Origin: Brenneria populi
GTDB lineage: Bacteria; Pseudomonadota; Gammaproteobacteria; Enterobacterales; Enterobacteriaceae
DNA: 64,000 bases
Direction of reading: 5' to 3'
Assembly (NCBI RefSeq): GCF_036016195.1
Contig: NZ_JAYWTM010000009.1
Span: 172,348 to 236,347, forward strand
Positions 34,160 to 43,169 of the stretch are shown in pieces. Every line of letters begins with the position of its first letter. Within the stretch, counting starts at the first letter, position 1. The position numbers and the translations under genes were made by a program. The notes beneath the pieces were generated by a model, which worked only from the letters and a program-made list of their open reading frames with translations, searched no databases and was not told the origin of the DNA.

Positions 34160-35062
34160 ATGAATTCACAATACCGGCGTCTCGTCACCATGGCGGCAAT
34201 CGGGGCGACGACCGTAGCCTGTTTGTTGTTTATGATGAAGCTGTTCGCCTGGTGGTATACCGGTTCGGTAAGCCTGCTGGCGTCGCTGGTGGATTCCCTG
34301 GTCGATATCGCCGCTTCGCTGGTGAATCTGCTGGTGGTGCGTTACTCGCTTCAGCCGGCGGACGCCAAACATACCTTTGGTCACGGGAAGGCTGAAGCGC
34401 TGGCCGCGCTGGCGCAGAGTATGTTTATCTCGGGCTCCGCGCTGTTCCTTATTCTGACGGGACTGCAGCATATGGTAACCTCCCAGGCGCTAACCTCGCC
34501 GGAGATCGGGATTTGGGTGACGGCGATCGCTTTGGCGTCGACTTTGCTGTTGGTGTCGTTCCAGCGCTGGGTGGTTAAACACACCTATAGTCAAGCCGTG
34601 CGGGCGGATATGCTGCATTATCAGTCCGATCTCCTGATGAACGGGGCGATTTTGCTGGCCCTGGTGCTGAGTCGCTACGGCATGACGCGCGCCGACGCGC
34701 TGTTCGCGCTGGGCATCGGCGTTTATATTCTGTACAGTGCGATGCGGATGGGGTATGACGCCGTGCAGTCTCTGCTGGACCGCGCGCTGCCGGATGAAGA
34801 GCGCGACGCCATCGTCAGAATTATCGCCGACTGGCCGGGGATTCGCGGCGCCCATGATTTGCGCACCCGCCGGTCCGGGCCGACCCGGTTCATCCAGCTG
34901 CATCTGGAGATGGATGACGCGCTGCCGCTGGTGCAGTCGCACCAGATTGCCGATGACGTAGAGCAGGCGTTGCTTAAACAGTTCCCGGGTTCTGATGTTC
35001 TTATTCATCAGGATCCGGTTTCGACGGTGCCGGAAGCGCAGCGGGGGATGTTGAATGTCTAG
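34160..35062 (+). CDS. fieF: Ferrous-iron/zinc efflux pump FieF (cation diffusion facilitator)
   Basis: CDF-family proton-linked exporter of 300 residues, the E. coli FieF (YiiP) length, from ATG 34160 behind GAGGAG. Site A aspartates lie in LVDSLVDIAASL near residue 48 and in SDLLMNGAILL near residue 156. FGHGKAEALAALAQ near residue 72 is the family signature. The C-terminal cytosolic metal-binding domain (from about residue 210) has HDLRTRRSGPTRFIQLHLE. It lies directly before pfkA, as in E. coli. Confidence 0.96.
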   Translation: MNSQYRRLVTMAAIGATTVACLLFMMKLFAWWYTGSVSLLASLVDSLVDIAASLVNLLVVRYSLQPADAKHTFGHGKAEALAALAQSMFISGSALFLILTGLQHMVTSQALTSPEIGIWVTAIALASTLLLVSFQRWVVKHTYSQAVRADMLHYQSDLLMNGAILLALVLSRYGMTRADALFALGIGVYILYSAMRMGYDAVQSLLDRALPDEERDAIVRIIADWPGIRGAHDLRTRRSGPTRFIQLHLEMDDALPLVQSHQIADDVEQALLKQFPGSDVLIHQDPVSTVPEAQRGMLNV

Positions 35063-35133
35063 CCGTCCCCGCGTCGCCGTCGGCTGCCCGAGGCGAAGAT
35101 GGCGGCGAAAAAATATTGCGCGAATTAGCCTGA

Positions 35134-35168
35134 CCTGAATCAATTCAGCAATGGGTATTTGTTATAAT
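35134..35168 (+). promoter_or_regulatory. Cra-like operator and -10 element of pfkA
   Basis: CCTGAATCAATTCAGC (35134-35149) matches the Cra (FruR) consensus GCTGAATCGATTCAGC with two or three differences. A perfect TATAAT is at 35163-35168. Cra repression of pfkA is established in E. coli. The operator would cover the -35 region. Confidence 0.75.
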
Positions 35169-35195
35169 ATGTCTTGATTAAAAAATTAAAGGGAT

Positions 35196-35276
35196 ACTGT
35201 CGACGGCGCCCAGTAGGCTGCAAGCAACGGCGAAGCCGCTACTGCTTGAAAGGCGAACGGAAAAAGCGTCGGCAGT
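35196..35276 (+). ncRNA. Structured leader of pfkA mRNA (candidate cis-acting RNA)
   Basis: With transcription starting about 35175, the leader is about 155 bases. ACTGTCGACG (35196-35205) pairs with CGTCGGCAGT (35267-35276), ten pairs including one wobble. Inside it CAGTAG (35211-35216) with CTACTG (35239-35244) competes with CAAGCA (35221-35226) and TGCTTG (35243-35248), so two exclusive folds exist. Function unknown; a decayed repeat is the alternative. Confidence 0.45.
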
Positions 35277-35330
35277 CAATTTTCGATAGAAGAATCCTGC
35301 GAAATTACATCTACAAGTCCAGAGGTTGTC

Positions 35331-36293
35331 ATGATTAAAAAAATCGGAGTATTGACGAGTGGCGGCGATGCGCCCGGCATGAATGCGGCAATTCGTGGTG
35401 TGGTGCGCGCCGCGTTAACGGAAGGGCTGGAGGTTTTCGGCATTTATGATGGCTATCAGGGCTTGTATGAAGATCGAATGAAACAGTTGGATCGTTACAG
35501 CGTATCCGATGTGATAAACCGCGGCGGAACCTTTCTCGGATCCGCGCGTTTTCCGCAGTTTCGTGAAGAGTCGGTTCGCCAGGTCGCCGTAGAAAACATG
35601 CGCAAACACGGTCTGGACGCGCTGGTGGTTATCGGCGGCGACGGTTCCTACATGGGGGCCAAATGCCTGACGGAAATGGGGTTCCCCTGTATCGGTTTGC
35701 CCGGCACCATCGATAACGATGTCGCGGGCACCGACTACACCATCGGTTACTTCACCGCGCTGGAAACGGTGCTGGAAGCCATTGACCGTCTGCGCGACAC
35801 CTCTTCGTCCCACCAGCGTATCTCCATCGTCGAGGTCATGGGGCGCCACTGCGGCGATTTGACCCTGGCGGCGGCGATCGCCGGCGGCTGTGAGTTTATC
35901 GTGGTGCCGGAAGAGCCGTTTAGCCCGAAAGATCTGGTGAGTGAAATCAAAGCCGGCATTGAGAAAGGGAAGAAGCACGCCATCGTGGCGATCACGGAGC
36001 TGGTGTGCGATGTCGATGATCTGGCGAAATACATCGAGAAAGAGACCGGCCGCGAAACGCGCGCTACGGTGCTGGGGCATATTCAGCGCGGCGGTTCTCC
36101 GGTGGCGTACGATCGCATTTTGGCTTCCCGCATGGGCGCCTACTCAATCGAACTGCTGCTGCAAGGCTACGGCGGCCGCTGCGTCGGTATCCAGAATGAA
36201 AAGCTGGTGCATCATGACATTATCGACGCGATTGAGAACATGAAGCGTCCTTTCAAGAAAGACTGGCTGGATACGGCTAAAAAGCTGTTCTGA
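35331..36293 (+). CDS. pfkA: 6-phosphofructokinase isozyme I PfkA
   Basis: ATP-dependent phosphofructokinase of 320 residues, exactly the E. coli length. It phosphorylates fructose-6-phosphate to the 1,6-bisphosphate, the committed glycolytic step, as a cytosolic homotetramer activated by ADP and inhibited by phosphoenolpyruvate. ATP loop TSGGDAPGMNAAIRG (residues 9 to 23), catalytic LPGTIDNDVAGTDYTIG near residue 124, and allosteric-site Arg residues in VEVMGRHCGDL and GGSPVAYDRILASRMG. The leader carries a Cra site and RNA structure, and a terminator follows. Confidence 0.98.
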   Translation: MIKKIGVLTSGGDAPGMNAAIRGVVRAALTEGLEVFGIYDGYQGLYEDRMKQLDRYSVSDVINRGGTFLGSARFPQFREESVRQVAVENMRKHGLDALVVIGGDGSYMGAKCLTEMGFPCIGLPGTIDNDVAGTDYTIGYFTALETVLEAIDRLRDTSSSHQRISIVEVMGRHCGDLTLAAAIAGGCEFIVVPEEPFSPKDLVSEIKAGIEKGKKHAIVAITELVCDVDDLAKYIEKETGRETRATVLGHIQRGGSPVAYDRILASRMGAYSIELLLQGYGGRCVGIQNEKLVHHDIIDAIENMKRPFKKDWLDTAKKLF

Positions 36294-36320
36294 TGCGTCA
36301 TGCGCTGTTTGCCTGAAAAA

Positions 36321-36348
36321 ATCCCGCTGCCGCCAGCGGGATTTTTTT
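36321..36348 (+). terminator. Rho-independent terminator of pfkA
   Basis: ATCCCGCTG (36321-36329) and CAGCGGGAT (36334-36342) form a 9-pair stem with a 4-base loop, followed by six more T. A matching A run precedes it. Confidence 0.92.
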
Positions 36349-36527
36349 CATGGCCTCCGAGCCGTCGCCGCGGCGATATTTTACGATCGTCTCTTCCGAC
36401 GCCGCGTTTTCTGCGCCGCTTATTCCTCGTAGTGAATTATTGCGATTAACTGGCATAATGAAGCGGTCACCAACACACGCCGGCTTTGCAGGACGATGGG
36501 CGTAAATAAGATTATCGAGGTTTTCGC

Positions 36528-37412
<885 letters not shown>

Positions 37413-37415
37413 GCG

Positions 37416-38504
37416 ATGTCACAACTGACCATGCCGCATCGGGACGGTTTCGTCATGCCCGCCGAATGGGCGCCGCAGGACGCCGTATGGATGCTTTGGC
37501 CCTATCGGCGGGATAACTGGCGCGATGACGCTCTGCCCGCGCAGCGGACCTTTGCCGCGGTGGCCGGCGTCATTGCGCGCAACACGCCGGTGATCATGGG
37601 CGTGCCGGCCCGCTGCATGGATGACGCCAAACGTATCATGCCCGCTGGCGTTACGCTGGTCGCCATGGAAAGCGATGACGCCTGGATGCGCGATACCGGT
37701 CCGACCATGGTGCTGAACCGGGCCGGGGAGCGCCGCGGTGTTGACTGGCGCTTCAACGCCTGGGGCGGCGAGCTCGGCGGTCTGTATCAAGACTGGCGTC
37801 AGGATGAAAAGGTTGCCGCGCAGGTGCTCTCCTATCATGGCGACGCGCGTTACGCCGCGCCGCTGGTGCTTGAAGGCGGCTCAATCCATACCGATGGCGA
37901 AGGAACCCTGCTGACGACGGCCGAGTGTCTGCTGAATCCCAACCGCAACCCGCAGCTGGATAAAGCGCAGATTGAGCAATTGATGCGCGATTATCTGGGC
38001 GTTTCGACCATCGTTTGGCTGGCGGAAGGGGTTTATAACGACGAAACCGACGGTCATATCGATAATATGTGCTGTTTTGTGCGTCCCGGCGAAGTCGCGC
38101 TGCACTGGACGGACGATGAGAGCGATCCGCAATTCGCCCGTTCCGCGGCCGCCTATCAGGCGTTATCCCGCGCCAAAGACGCGCGCGGGCGTCGGCTGAA
38201 AATCTGGAAGCTGCCGGCTCCCGGCCCGCTGTACGTTACGCCGGAAGAAGCGCGGGGCGTAGATATCGGCAATGCGGTTGAGCGCTATGCGGGGTCGCGT
38301 CTGGCGGGGTCGTATGTGAACTTCTTAATCAGCAACCGGCAGATTATTTTCCCGCTGCTGGACGCCCGTACGGACGACGTCGCGCGCGATTTATTGCAGC
38401 AGATGTTCCCGGACTATGCGATAAGCGGCGTGCCGGCGCGCGAGATCCTGCTGGGGGGCGGCAATATCCACTGCATTACCCAGCAAATCCCCGCCGCGCA
38501 ATAA
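37416..38504 (+). CDS. aguA: Agmatine deiminase AguA
   Basis: Peptidyl-arginine-deiminase-fold enzyme of 362 residues that converts agmatine to N-carbamoylputrescine and ammonia. The active-site Cys is in LGGGNIHCITQQIPA near residue 355. Other catalytic positions are in DAWMRDTGPTMVLN near residue 88 and YNDETDGHIDNMCCF near residue 207. It works with AguB just upstream; together they give putrescine without urea, a route seen in plants, pseudomonads and soft-rot enterobacteria. Confidence 0.96.
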   Translation: MSQLTMPHRDGFVMPAEWAPQDAVWMLWPYRRDNWRDDALPAQRTFAAVAGVIARNTPVIMGVPARCMDDAKRIMPAGVTLVAMESDDAWMRDTGPTMVLNRAGERRGVDWRFNAWGGELGGLYQDWRQDEKVAAQVLSYHGDARYAAPLVLEGGSIHTDGEGTLLTTAECLLNPNRNPQLDKAQIEQLMRDYLGVSTIVWLAEGVYNDETDGHIDNMCCFVRPGEVALHWTDDESDPQFARSAAAYQALSRAKDARGRRLKIWKLPAPGPLYVTPEEARGVDIGNAVERYAGSRLAGSYVNFLISNRQIIFPLLDARTDDVARDLLQQMFPDYAISGVPAREILLGGGNIHCITQQIPAAQ

Positions 38505-38524
38505 CCGCTCGTCTTTAAGGTAAA

Positions 38525-38546
38525 AATGCCTGCGTAAGCAGGCATT
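38525..38546. terminator. Terminator hairpin, left copy (aguA side)
   Basis: An inverted repeat AATGCCTGC-GTAA-GCAGGCATT, 21 bases after the aguA stop. It is followed by A rather than a T run, but by almost the same sequence again at 38712. It is one of a pair of near-identical hairpins that bracket the repeat at 38547-38711. Confidence 0.75.
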
Positions 38547-38711
38547 ACAGACTGTTGGCAAACTTATCTGCCTTTATCGAACGGTGATAATGGAATGGAA
38601 GAGTAAAGCGTCCGCGCCAGGGATGGCGCGGTTCGAGCTTACAGGGACGTACTTGCAGCGTCTTTACGATCCATCCATTATCGCCGCTCACCGCACTTTG
38701 TCAGCAACCTT
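38547..38711. repeat. Dispersed repeat element between aguA and tpiA
   Basis: A 165-base non-coding block. It starts CAGACTGTTGGCAAAC (from 38548) and ends TTTGTCAGCAAC (from 38697). The same end sequences recur at 63938-63994 after metL, so it is a dispersed intergenic element. Inside are the stem CCGCGCC-AGGGAT-GGCGCGG and the sequence ACAGGGACGTACTTGCAGCG. The outer parts GGTGATAATGGA and TCCATTATCGCC are nearly complementary, so the whole RNA or single strand can fold on itself. Confidence 0.75.
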
Positions 38712-38738
38712 AAATGCCTGCGCAAGCAGGCATTTTTT
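38712..38738. terminator. Terminator hairpin, right copy (tpiA side)
   Basis: AAATGCCTGC-GCAA-GCAGGCATTTTTT is a full intrinsic terminator on the plus strand. It differs from the left copy at 38525 in one loop base. It lies 18 bases beyond the tpiA stop, so the pair serves both convergent genes. Confidence 0.85.
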
Positions 38739-38756
38739 CTGGCGATAATGTCGCGC

Positions 38757-39524
38757 TTAGCCGCGTTTCGCTTCCGCAGCGGCTTTGACGATCACGGCGA
38801 AAGCGTCGGCTTTCAGCGATGCGCCGCCGACCAATGCGCCGTCGATATCCGGCTGAGTGAACAGTTCCGCCGCGTTGCTGGCGTTTACGGAACCGCCGTA
38901 CTGGATGGTTACCTGATCGGCAACGGCTTTATCCTGTTTGGCGATATGATCGCGGATAAATTTATGCACGGCCTGAGCCTGCGCCGGCGTGGCGGACTTG
39001 CCGGTGCCGATAGCCCAGATGGGTTCGTAGGCGATCACCGCGTTTTCAAACGCCTTGGCGCCCAGCGTATTCAGCACCGCGTCCAACTGACGGGCGCAGA
39101 CGGCTTCAGTTTGGCCCGCTTCGTTTTCCGCTTCGGTTTCGCCGATGCACAGTACGGGGATCAGACCGGCTTCTTTCAGCACGCCGAATTTTTTCGCGAT
39201 GAATTCATCGCTTTCTTTGTGATAGGTACGGCGTTCAGAGTGACCGATGATGATGTATTGAGCGCCGATGTCTTTCAGCATGGCGGCGGAAGTATCGCCG
39301 GTAAAGGCGCCGGAAAGATTGACGTCTACGTTCTGCGCGCCCAGCGCGATACGGCTGCCGGCCAGCAGATGATTAGCCGTATCCAGATAGATTGCCGGCG
39401 GCGCGATGGCGATGCCGCAGCCGTCGACATCGCTTAATTCTTTGCGCAAGCCCGCGATCAGTTCGTTGACCATGTGGGTGCTGCCGTTCAGTTTCCAGTT
39501 ACCCATAACTAATGGATGTCGCAT
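38757..39524 (-). CDS. tpiA: Triosephosphate isomerase TpiA
   Basis: Glycolytic TIM-barrel enzyme of 255 residues that interconverts dihydroxyacetone phosphate and glyceraldehyde-3-phosphate. Catalytic Lys is in MGNWKLNGS, His in IIIGHSERRTYH near residue 96, and Glu in AYEPIWAIGTG near residue 168. IQYGGSVNASNAAEL holds the phosphate. It takes product from the glycerol and tetronate pathways encoded in the same window. Confidence 0.98.
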   Translation of the reverse strand: MRHPLVMGNWKLNGSTHMVNELIAGLRKELSDVDGCGIAIAPPAIYLDTANHLLAGSRIALGAQNVDVNLSGAFTGDTSAAMLKDIGAQYIIIGHSERRTYHKESDEFIAKKFGVLKEAGLIPVLCIGETEAENEAGQTEAVCARQLDAVLNTLGAKAFENAVIAYEPIWAIGTGKSATPAQAQAVHKFIRDHIAKQDKAVADQVTIQYGGSVNASNAAELFTQPDIDGALVGGASLKADAFAVIVKAAAEAKRG

Positions 39525-39635
39525 TTTTTTTCCTCCAGACGGAATAGCGAATGAATCAAAATCTACTGCCTGCCGACAGTATAAAGATGAAATATCACCG
39601 TGGCTCTGTTTTTCGTCATTAAATTAGCCTGTCGG

Positions 39636-40232
39636 TTACTGTTCGGATAGCGTTAGCTTAATCGGTTCAACAGCAAAAGTTAGCCCTTTTTCGCTGTTAT
39701 CCGCCACCACATAGCGCAGGGCGCCTTCGGTTTGCTGGTAAAAATGTTGCCCTTTCCCTTTTCCGAGCAATTCCGTGACTTTATGGATGCTCTGCTCTTC
39801 CGTCAGCGACGGCGCGAAAACCCGCGCCAGCGCCGCCATATAGCGGATAGCCTGCGCGCGCCGCGCGTCGGCCTCGGTATCGTCCGGCTGCGTAAGATAG
39901 GTGATTTGCAGCGTTTTAATTTTCCCGGTTCCCTTCTCCAGCGCCGTTGAGGCATACAGCCGATCGTTGATGCGGCTGGCGGCGCGGGTCAGCAGATTGG
40001 AGTTATGGCCGGTATCGACGACCTTAAACTCGCCGAGCGGCAGCGTCGGATTGCTCAGATTATAGCGCGTACGGAACTGTACGATGGTCTGGTCGAAGGT
40101 GGGCGCGCCCGCCAGCAGATAGGGGGCGGCGGGCGATGATTTGGGCGGAAAAATCGGATCGGACCAGGCGTCGGGGAGATACAGCGCCAGTGCAGATAGC
40201 GTAAACAGGGGCACGAGGTATTTTTTTATCAT
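39636..40232 (-). CDS. yiiQ: DUF1454 family periplasmic protein YiiQ
   Basis: A 198-residue protein with a signal peptide (MIKKYLVPLFTLSALALYLPDAWS, cleaved near residue 24), from ATG 40232. The mature region is polar with FDQTIVQFRTRYN and HNSNLLTRAASRINDRLYAST. It corresponds to E. coli YiiQ (DUF1454), function unknown, at its usual place after tpiA. Confidence 0.88.
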   Translation of the reverse strand: MIKKYLVPLFTLSALALYLPDAWSDPIFPPKSSPAAPYLLAGAPTFDQTIVQFRTRYNLSNPTLPLGEFKVVDTGHNSNLLTRAASRINDRLYASTALEKGTGKIKTLQITYLTQPDDTEADARRAQAIRYMAALARVFAPSLTEEQSIHKVTELLGKGKGQHFYQQTEGALRYVVADNSEKGLTFAVEPIKLTLSEQ

Positions 40233-40387
40233 AGGTACATTATCAGATGAAATGCGCAATCAGCCAAGCGCGGCGCTAACGACGATAGATTTGATTAAAG
40301 CGGTATTTGTCGCCGCTTGTCAAAATTCGCATAAAGATTGTCGGCGTCGCGCGCGGTTAGGGTAAACTCAGCCAAAATCAAACGACG

Positions 40388-40828
40388 ATGCAGAGCCTGT
40401 ATTTAATGACGTTGCAACAATGGTGTTTTTCGTTTAAAGGCCGGATCGGCCGCCGTGATTTCTGGATTTGGCTGGGCGTTTGGCTGGCGCTGATGATGAC
40501 GCTGTTCGCGCTGGCCGGCAATAATTGGCTGGATACGCAATCGGCCGCCTTTGGGCTGGTGGCTTTGCTGTGGCCGACGGCGGCGATATTGGTAAAGCGC
40601 CTGCATGACCGCGATAAAAGCGGCTGGTGGGCTTTGCTTTTGATCGTGGCGTGGATGCTTGCCGCCGGCAACTGGTCTATGCTGCCGGGGGTCTGGCAGT
40701 GGGGCGTCGGGCGCTTTATTCCGTCGCTAATCGGGATGATGGTGTTTCTCGACTGCGGCGTTTTCGCCGGCACGCCCGGAGATAATCGGTTCGGGCCGCA
40801 GGCGGAATCGGTTAAATTCCGCCCCTGA
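40388..40828 (+). CDS. yiiR: DUF805 family membrane protein (YiiR-like)
   Basis: A 146-residue DUF805 protein with four hydrophobic helices. The family start WCFSFKGRIGRRDFWIWLG is present from about residue 12, as is the signature RLHDRDKSGWWALL near residue 74. An in-frame ATG at 40406 is an alternative start. Function unknown. It occupies the yiiR locus, divergent from yiiQ and convergent with fpr, from which it is 6 bases away. Confidence 0.85.
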   Translation: MQSLYLMTLQQWCFSFKGRIGRRDFWIWLGVWLALMMTLFALAGNNWLDTQSAAFGLVALLWPTAAILVKRLHDRDKSGWWALLLIVAWMLAAGNWSMLPGVWQWGVGRFIPSLIGMMVFLDCGVFAGTPGDNRFGPQAESVKFRP

Positions 40829-40834
40829 TGCCCT

Positions 40835-41581
40835 TTACCAATAGTGCTCGCTGGTGATATGGCCGGGCCTGCGGCGCAGGTGTTTGGTCATCTGCCGTTC
40901 CTCTTTCAATATTTGCTGCGTATCGCGCACCATCTGCGGATTACCGCACAGCATGATATGGCTGGTCGCGGCGTCCATCGGCAAACCCACGGCGGACTCA
41001 AGCGCGCCGCTGGCGATCAGCGCCGGGATGCGGCCGGTCAGCGAGCCCGGTTGTTCTTCGCGGCTGACCACCGTTTGGATATGCAATTGCCCCTGATAGC
41101 GCTGCTGCAGCTGCTGCATCAGCGGCAGGTAGCTTAAGTCGCGCGCAAAACGGGCGGCGTGAACCAGTACGATATTGTTAAAACGCGCCAGATCGCGCCC
41201 TTCCTGCAAGATGGAAAGATAGGGGCCGATCGCCGTACCGGTCGCCAGCATCCACAGGGTGGCGCATTGCGGGATCTCCTCCAGCACAAAGAAACCGGCG
41301 GCGTCTTTGGTCACCATGATCTCATCGCCGGGGCGCAGCGCGTGCAGCCGCGGGCTTAGTTTCCCCTCGGGCACGTTGACCAGATAGAATTCTAGGGTAG
41401 GGTCGCTGGGCGCGTTGACGTAAGAGTAGGCCCGTTGAATGCGCTCGCCCTCCATGTCCAGCGCCAGCTTGGCGTACTGTCCGGCGGTGAAGGAGGCGGT
41501 GGCGGCGTGAATACGAATGCTAAACAGACTCTCTGTCCAGTTTTCCACCTGAATAACTTTGCCGGTTACCCATTCAGCCAT
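40835..41581 (-). CDS. fpr: Ferredoxin/flavodoxin-NADP+ reductase Fpr
   Basis: FAD-dependent reductase of 248 residues (E. coli 248) that passes electrons between NADPH and flavodoxin or ferredoxin. FAD motif RAYSYVNAP near residue 50, NADP-binding ATGTAIGPYLSIL near residue 113, and CGNPQMVRDTQQ near residue 213; the C-terminus ends EHYW, stacking on the flavin. In E. coli it is induced by SoxRS; no soxbox was called here. E. coli yiiS and uspD are absent from the gap. Confidence 0.97.
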   Translation of the reverse strand: MAEWVTGKVIQVENWTESLFSIRIHAATASFTAGQYAKLALDMEGERIQRAYSYVNAPSDPTLEFYLVNVPEGKLSPRLHALRPGDEIMVTKDAAGFFVLEEIPQCATLWMLATGTAIGPYLSILQEGRDLARFNNIVLVHAARFARDLSYLPLMQQLQQRYQGQLHIQTVVSREEQPGSLTGRIPALIASGALESAVGLPMDAATSHIMLCGNPQMVRDTQQILKEERQMTKHLRRRPGHITSEHYW

Positions 41582-41727
41582 CGTTCTGTGCTCCTGTATC
41601 TGCTTGAGGTTCGACGCCTGGCGCGATTGATTTCTGCCGCGCCAGAGCGGCCGTAAAATCGGCCGCCTCTAAGATACGCTAATTGTTAACAACTGTGAAA
41701 CAACCAGCCGATGAAAACATCGCCGGG

Positions 41728-42738
41728 CTACAGCAGTAAAGCATGCAGCGCCCGATCCTTACGATCGAGGTAGTGGGTGGACTGAATGCGGCGAATGGTG
41801 CGCGATTTGCCGCGGATCAACAGCGTTTCCGTCGTGGCGATATTTCCTTTGCGCGCGATCCCTTCCAGCAGATCGCCTTTGGTGATGCCGGTAGCGGAGA
41901 AGATGACGTTGTCGTTGCGCGCCATATCGCCGAGTTGCAGCACTTTTCCGGCTTCGATGCCCATTTGCCGGCAGCGTTCCAGCTCCTCTTTTCCGATGCG
42001 GCGGTTCTCTTCGCTGTCGCCTTTAACCTGATGCCGGGCCAGCAGCCGCCCTTGCATATCGCCGTCGAGCGCTCTGATCACCGCCGCGGAGATAACGCCT
42101 TCCGGCGCGCCGCCGATGCCGTATAGCACATCGACCTCGCTATCCGGCATGCAGGTAAGAATCGAGGCGGCGACGTCGCCGTCGGGAATGGCGAATACCT
42201 TCACGCCGAGCTGCTGCATTTCCGCGATAACGGCGTCATGGCGCGGTTTGGCCAGCGTAATCACCGTTAGCTGGCTGAGCGGTTTATCCATTTTCCGGGC
42301 GATATTGCGCAGGTTTTCCGCCAGCGGCCGCTCCAGGTCGATAGTGCCTTTGGCCTGCGGGCCGACGATCAGTTTCTCCATGTACATATCGGGCGCGTGC
42401 AGAAAAGCCCCCTTTTCGCCGACGGCCAGCACCGCCAGCGCATTGGCCTGACCCATTGCGGTCATGCGGGTGCCTTCGATCGGATCGACGGCGATATCCA
42501 CCGTATCGCCGTGGCCGGTGCCCACCTGCTCGCCGATAAACAGCATCGGTGCTTCATCAATTTCGCCTTCACCGATGACAATCTGGCCGTTGATATCGAC
42601 CTGATTGAGCATAATGCGCATGGCTTGCACCGCCGCATTGTCGGCGGCGTTTTTATCGCCGCGGCCTAACCATTTATAACCTGCCAGCGCTGCCGCTTCG
42701 GTGACGCGCGAGAATTCGATGGCTAATTCACGTTTCAT
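41728..42738 (-). CDS. glpX: Fructose-1,6-bisphosphatase class II GlpX
   Basis: Metal-dependent fructose-1,6-bisphosphatase of 336 residues from MKRELAIEFSRV, the exact family length. An in-frame upstream extension is not used. Metal-site and catalytic residues lie in GEGEIDEAPMLFIGE near residue 57 and VDPIEGTRMTAMG near residue 84. GGAPEGVISAAVIRALDG near residue 186 binds substrate. In E. coli it is the third gene of glpFKX; here a cysteine-desulfidase-like gene separates it, so it needs its own promoter. Confidence 0.97.
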   Translation of the reverse strand: MKRELAIEFSRVTEAAALAGYKWLGRGDKNAADNAAVQAMRIMLNQVDINGQIVIGEGEIDEAPMLFIGEQVGTGHGDTVDIAVDPIEGTRMTAMGQANALAVLAVGEKGAFLHAPDMYMEKLIVGPQAKGTIDLERPLAENLRNIARKMDKPLSQLTVITLAKPRHDAVIAEMQQLGVKVFAIPDGDVAASILTCMPDSEVDVLYGIGGAPEGVISAAVIRALDGDMQGRLLARHQVKGDSEENRRIGKEELERCRQMGIEAGKVLQLGDMARNDNVIFSATGITKGDLLEGIARKGNIATTETLLIRGKSRTIRRIQSTHYLDRKDRALHALLL

Positions 42739-43072
42739 GGATACCTGTCTGTTATTAAACCGGAGAAAGGGGTGTGTGGGCGGAGATTTTATCACACCCG
42801 AGGGCGGCGCTCGTTGATGTCAGGTAGGAAAATGCCCGAAAGCGGGGGCGCGCGGCGCGGCGTCGGACGCGGTCTTATCGGGCGGCGGGCGGAGCGGGTA
42901 AAGCCGCAGGGAGCAGTAACTTTATTATATAAATTTACTTATAGTTAGATTTAAATCCATATATTTTTTATAAAAAGAGAAAATTTTCCTAATTATTTCT
43001 TTTGAGACGATGAAAGTTGAAAAAAATTTCTCTCCTGCCTGGAATATGATTGTTCATAACGAAAGCCGGCAG
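42739..43072. other. AT-rich spacer between glpX and the desulfidase-like gene
   Basis: The half nearest the desulfidase-like gene, about 42911 to 43035, is a run of A and T very unlike the GC-rich surroundings. It has no convincing gene and resembles H-NS-bound promoter DNA, as often seen before inserted genes. The glpX promoter must also lie here. Confidence 0.55.
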
Positions 43073-43142
43073 CTATGGCCCAAAATAATTCGATCCGCGG
43101 GAAAGCCAACGCGCCTGCGGCTTGAAGTATGAAGGGGATATC
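43073..43142 (+). repeat. ERIC-like element, copy 3 (decayed)
   Basis: CTATGGCCCAAAATAATTCG at the left and GCCAACGCGCCTGCGGCTTG with AAGTATGAAGGGGATA at the right match the ends of the copy at 20714, with the centre deleted. It lies just before the start codon of the desulfidase-like gene. Confidence 0.6.
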
Positions 43143-43169
43143 GAACAATCAGGTTGGGCGAAGGTATGA

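Noticed and set aside
38547..38756. Small coding gene between aguA and tpiA
   Set aside because: No open frame with start context; the sequence is accounted for by repeats and terminators.
42911..43035. Replication origin or plasmid-type iteron region
   Set aside because: The tract is only AT-rich; no DnaA boxes in array or iterons are visible.
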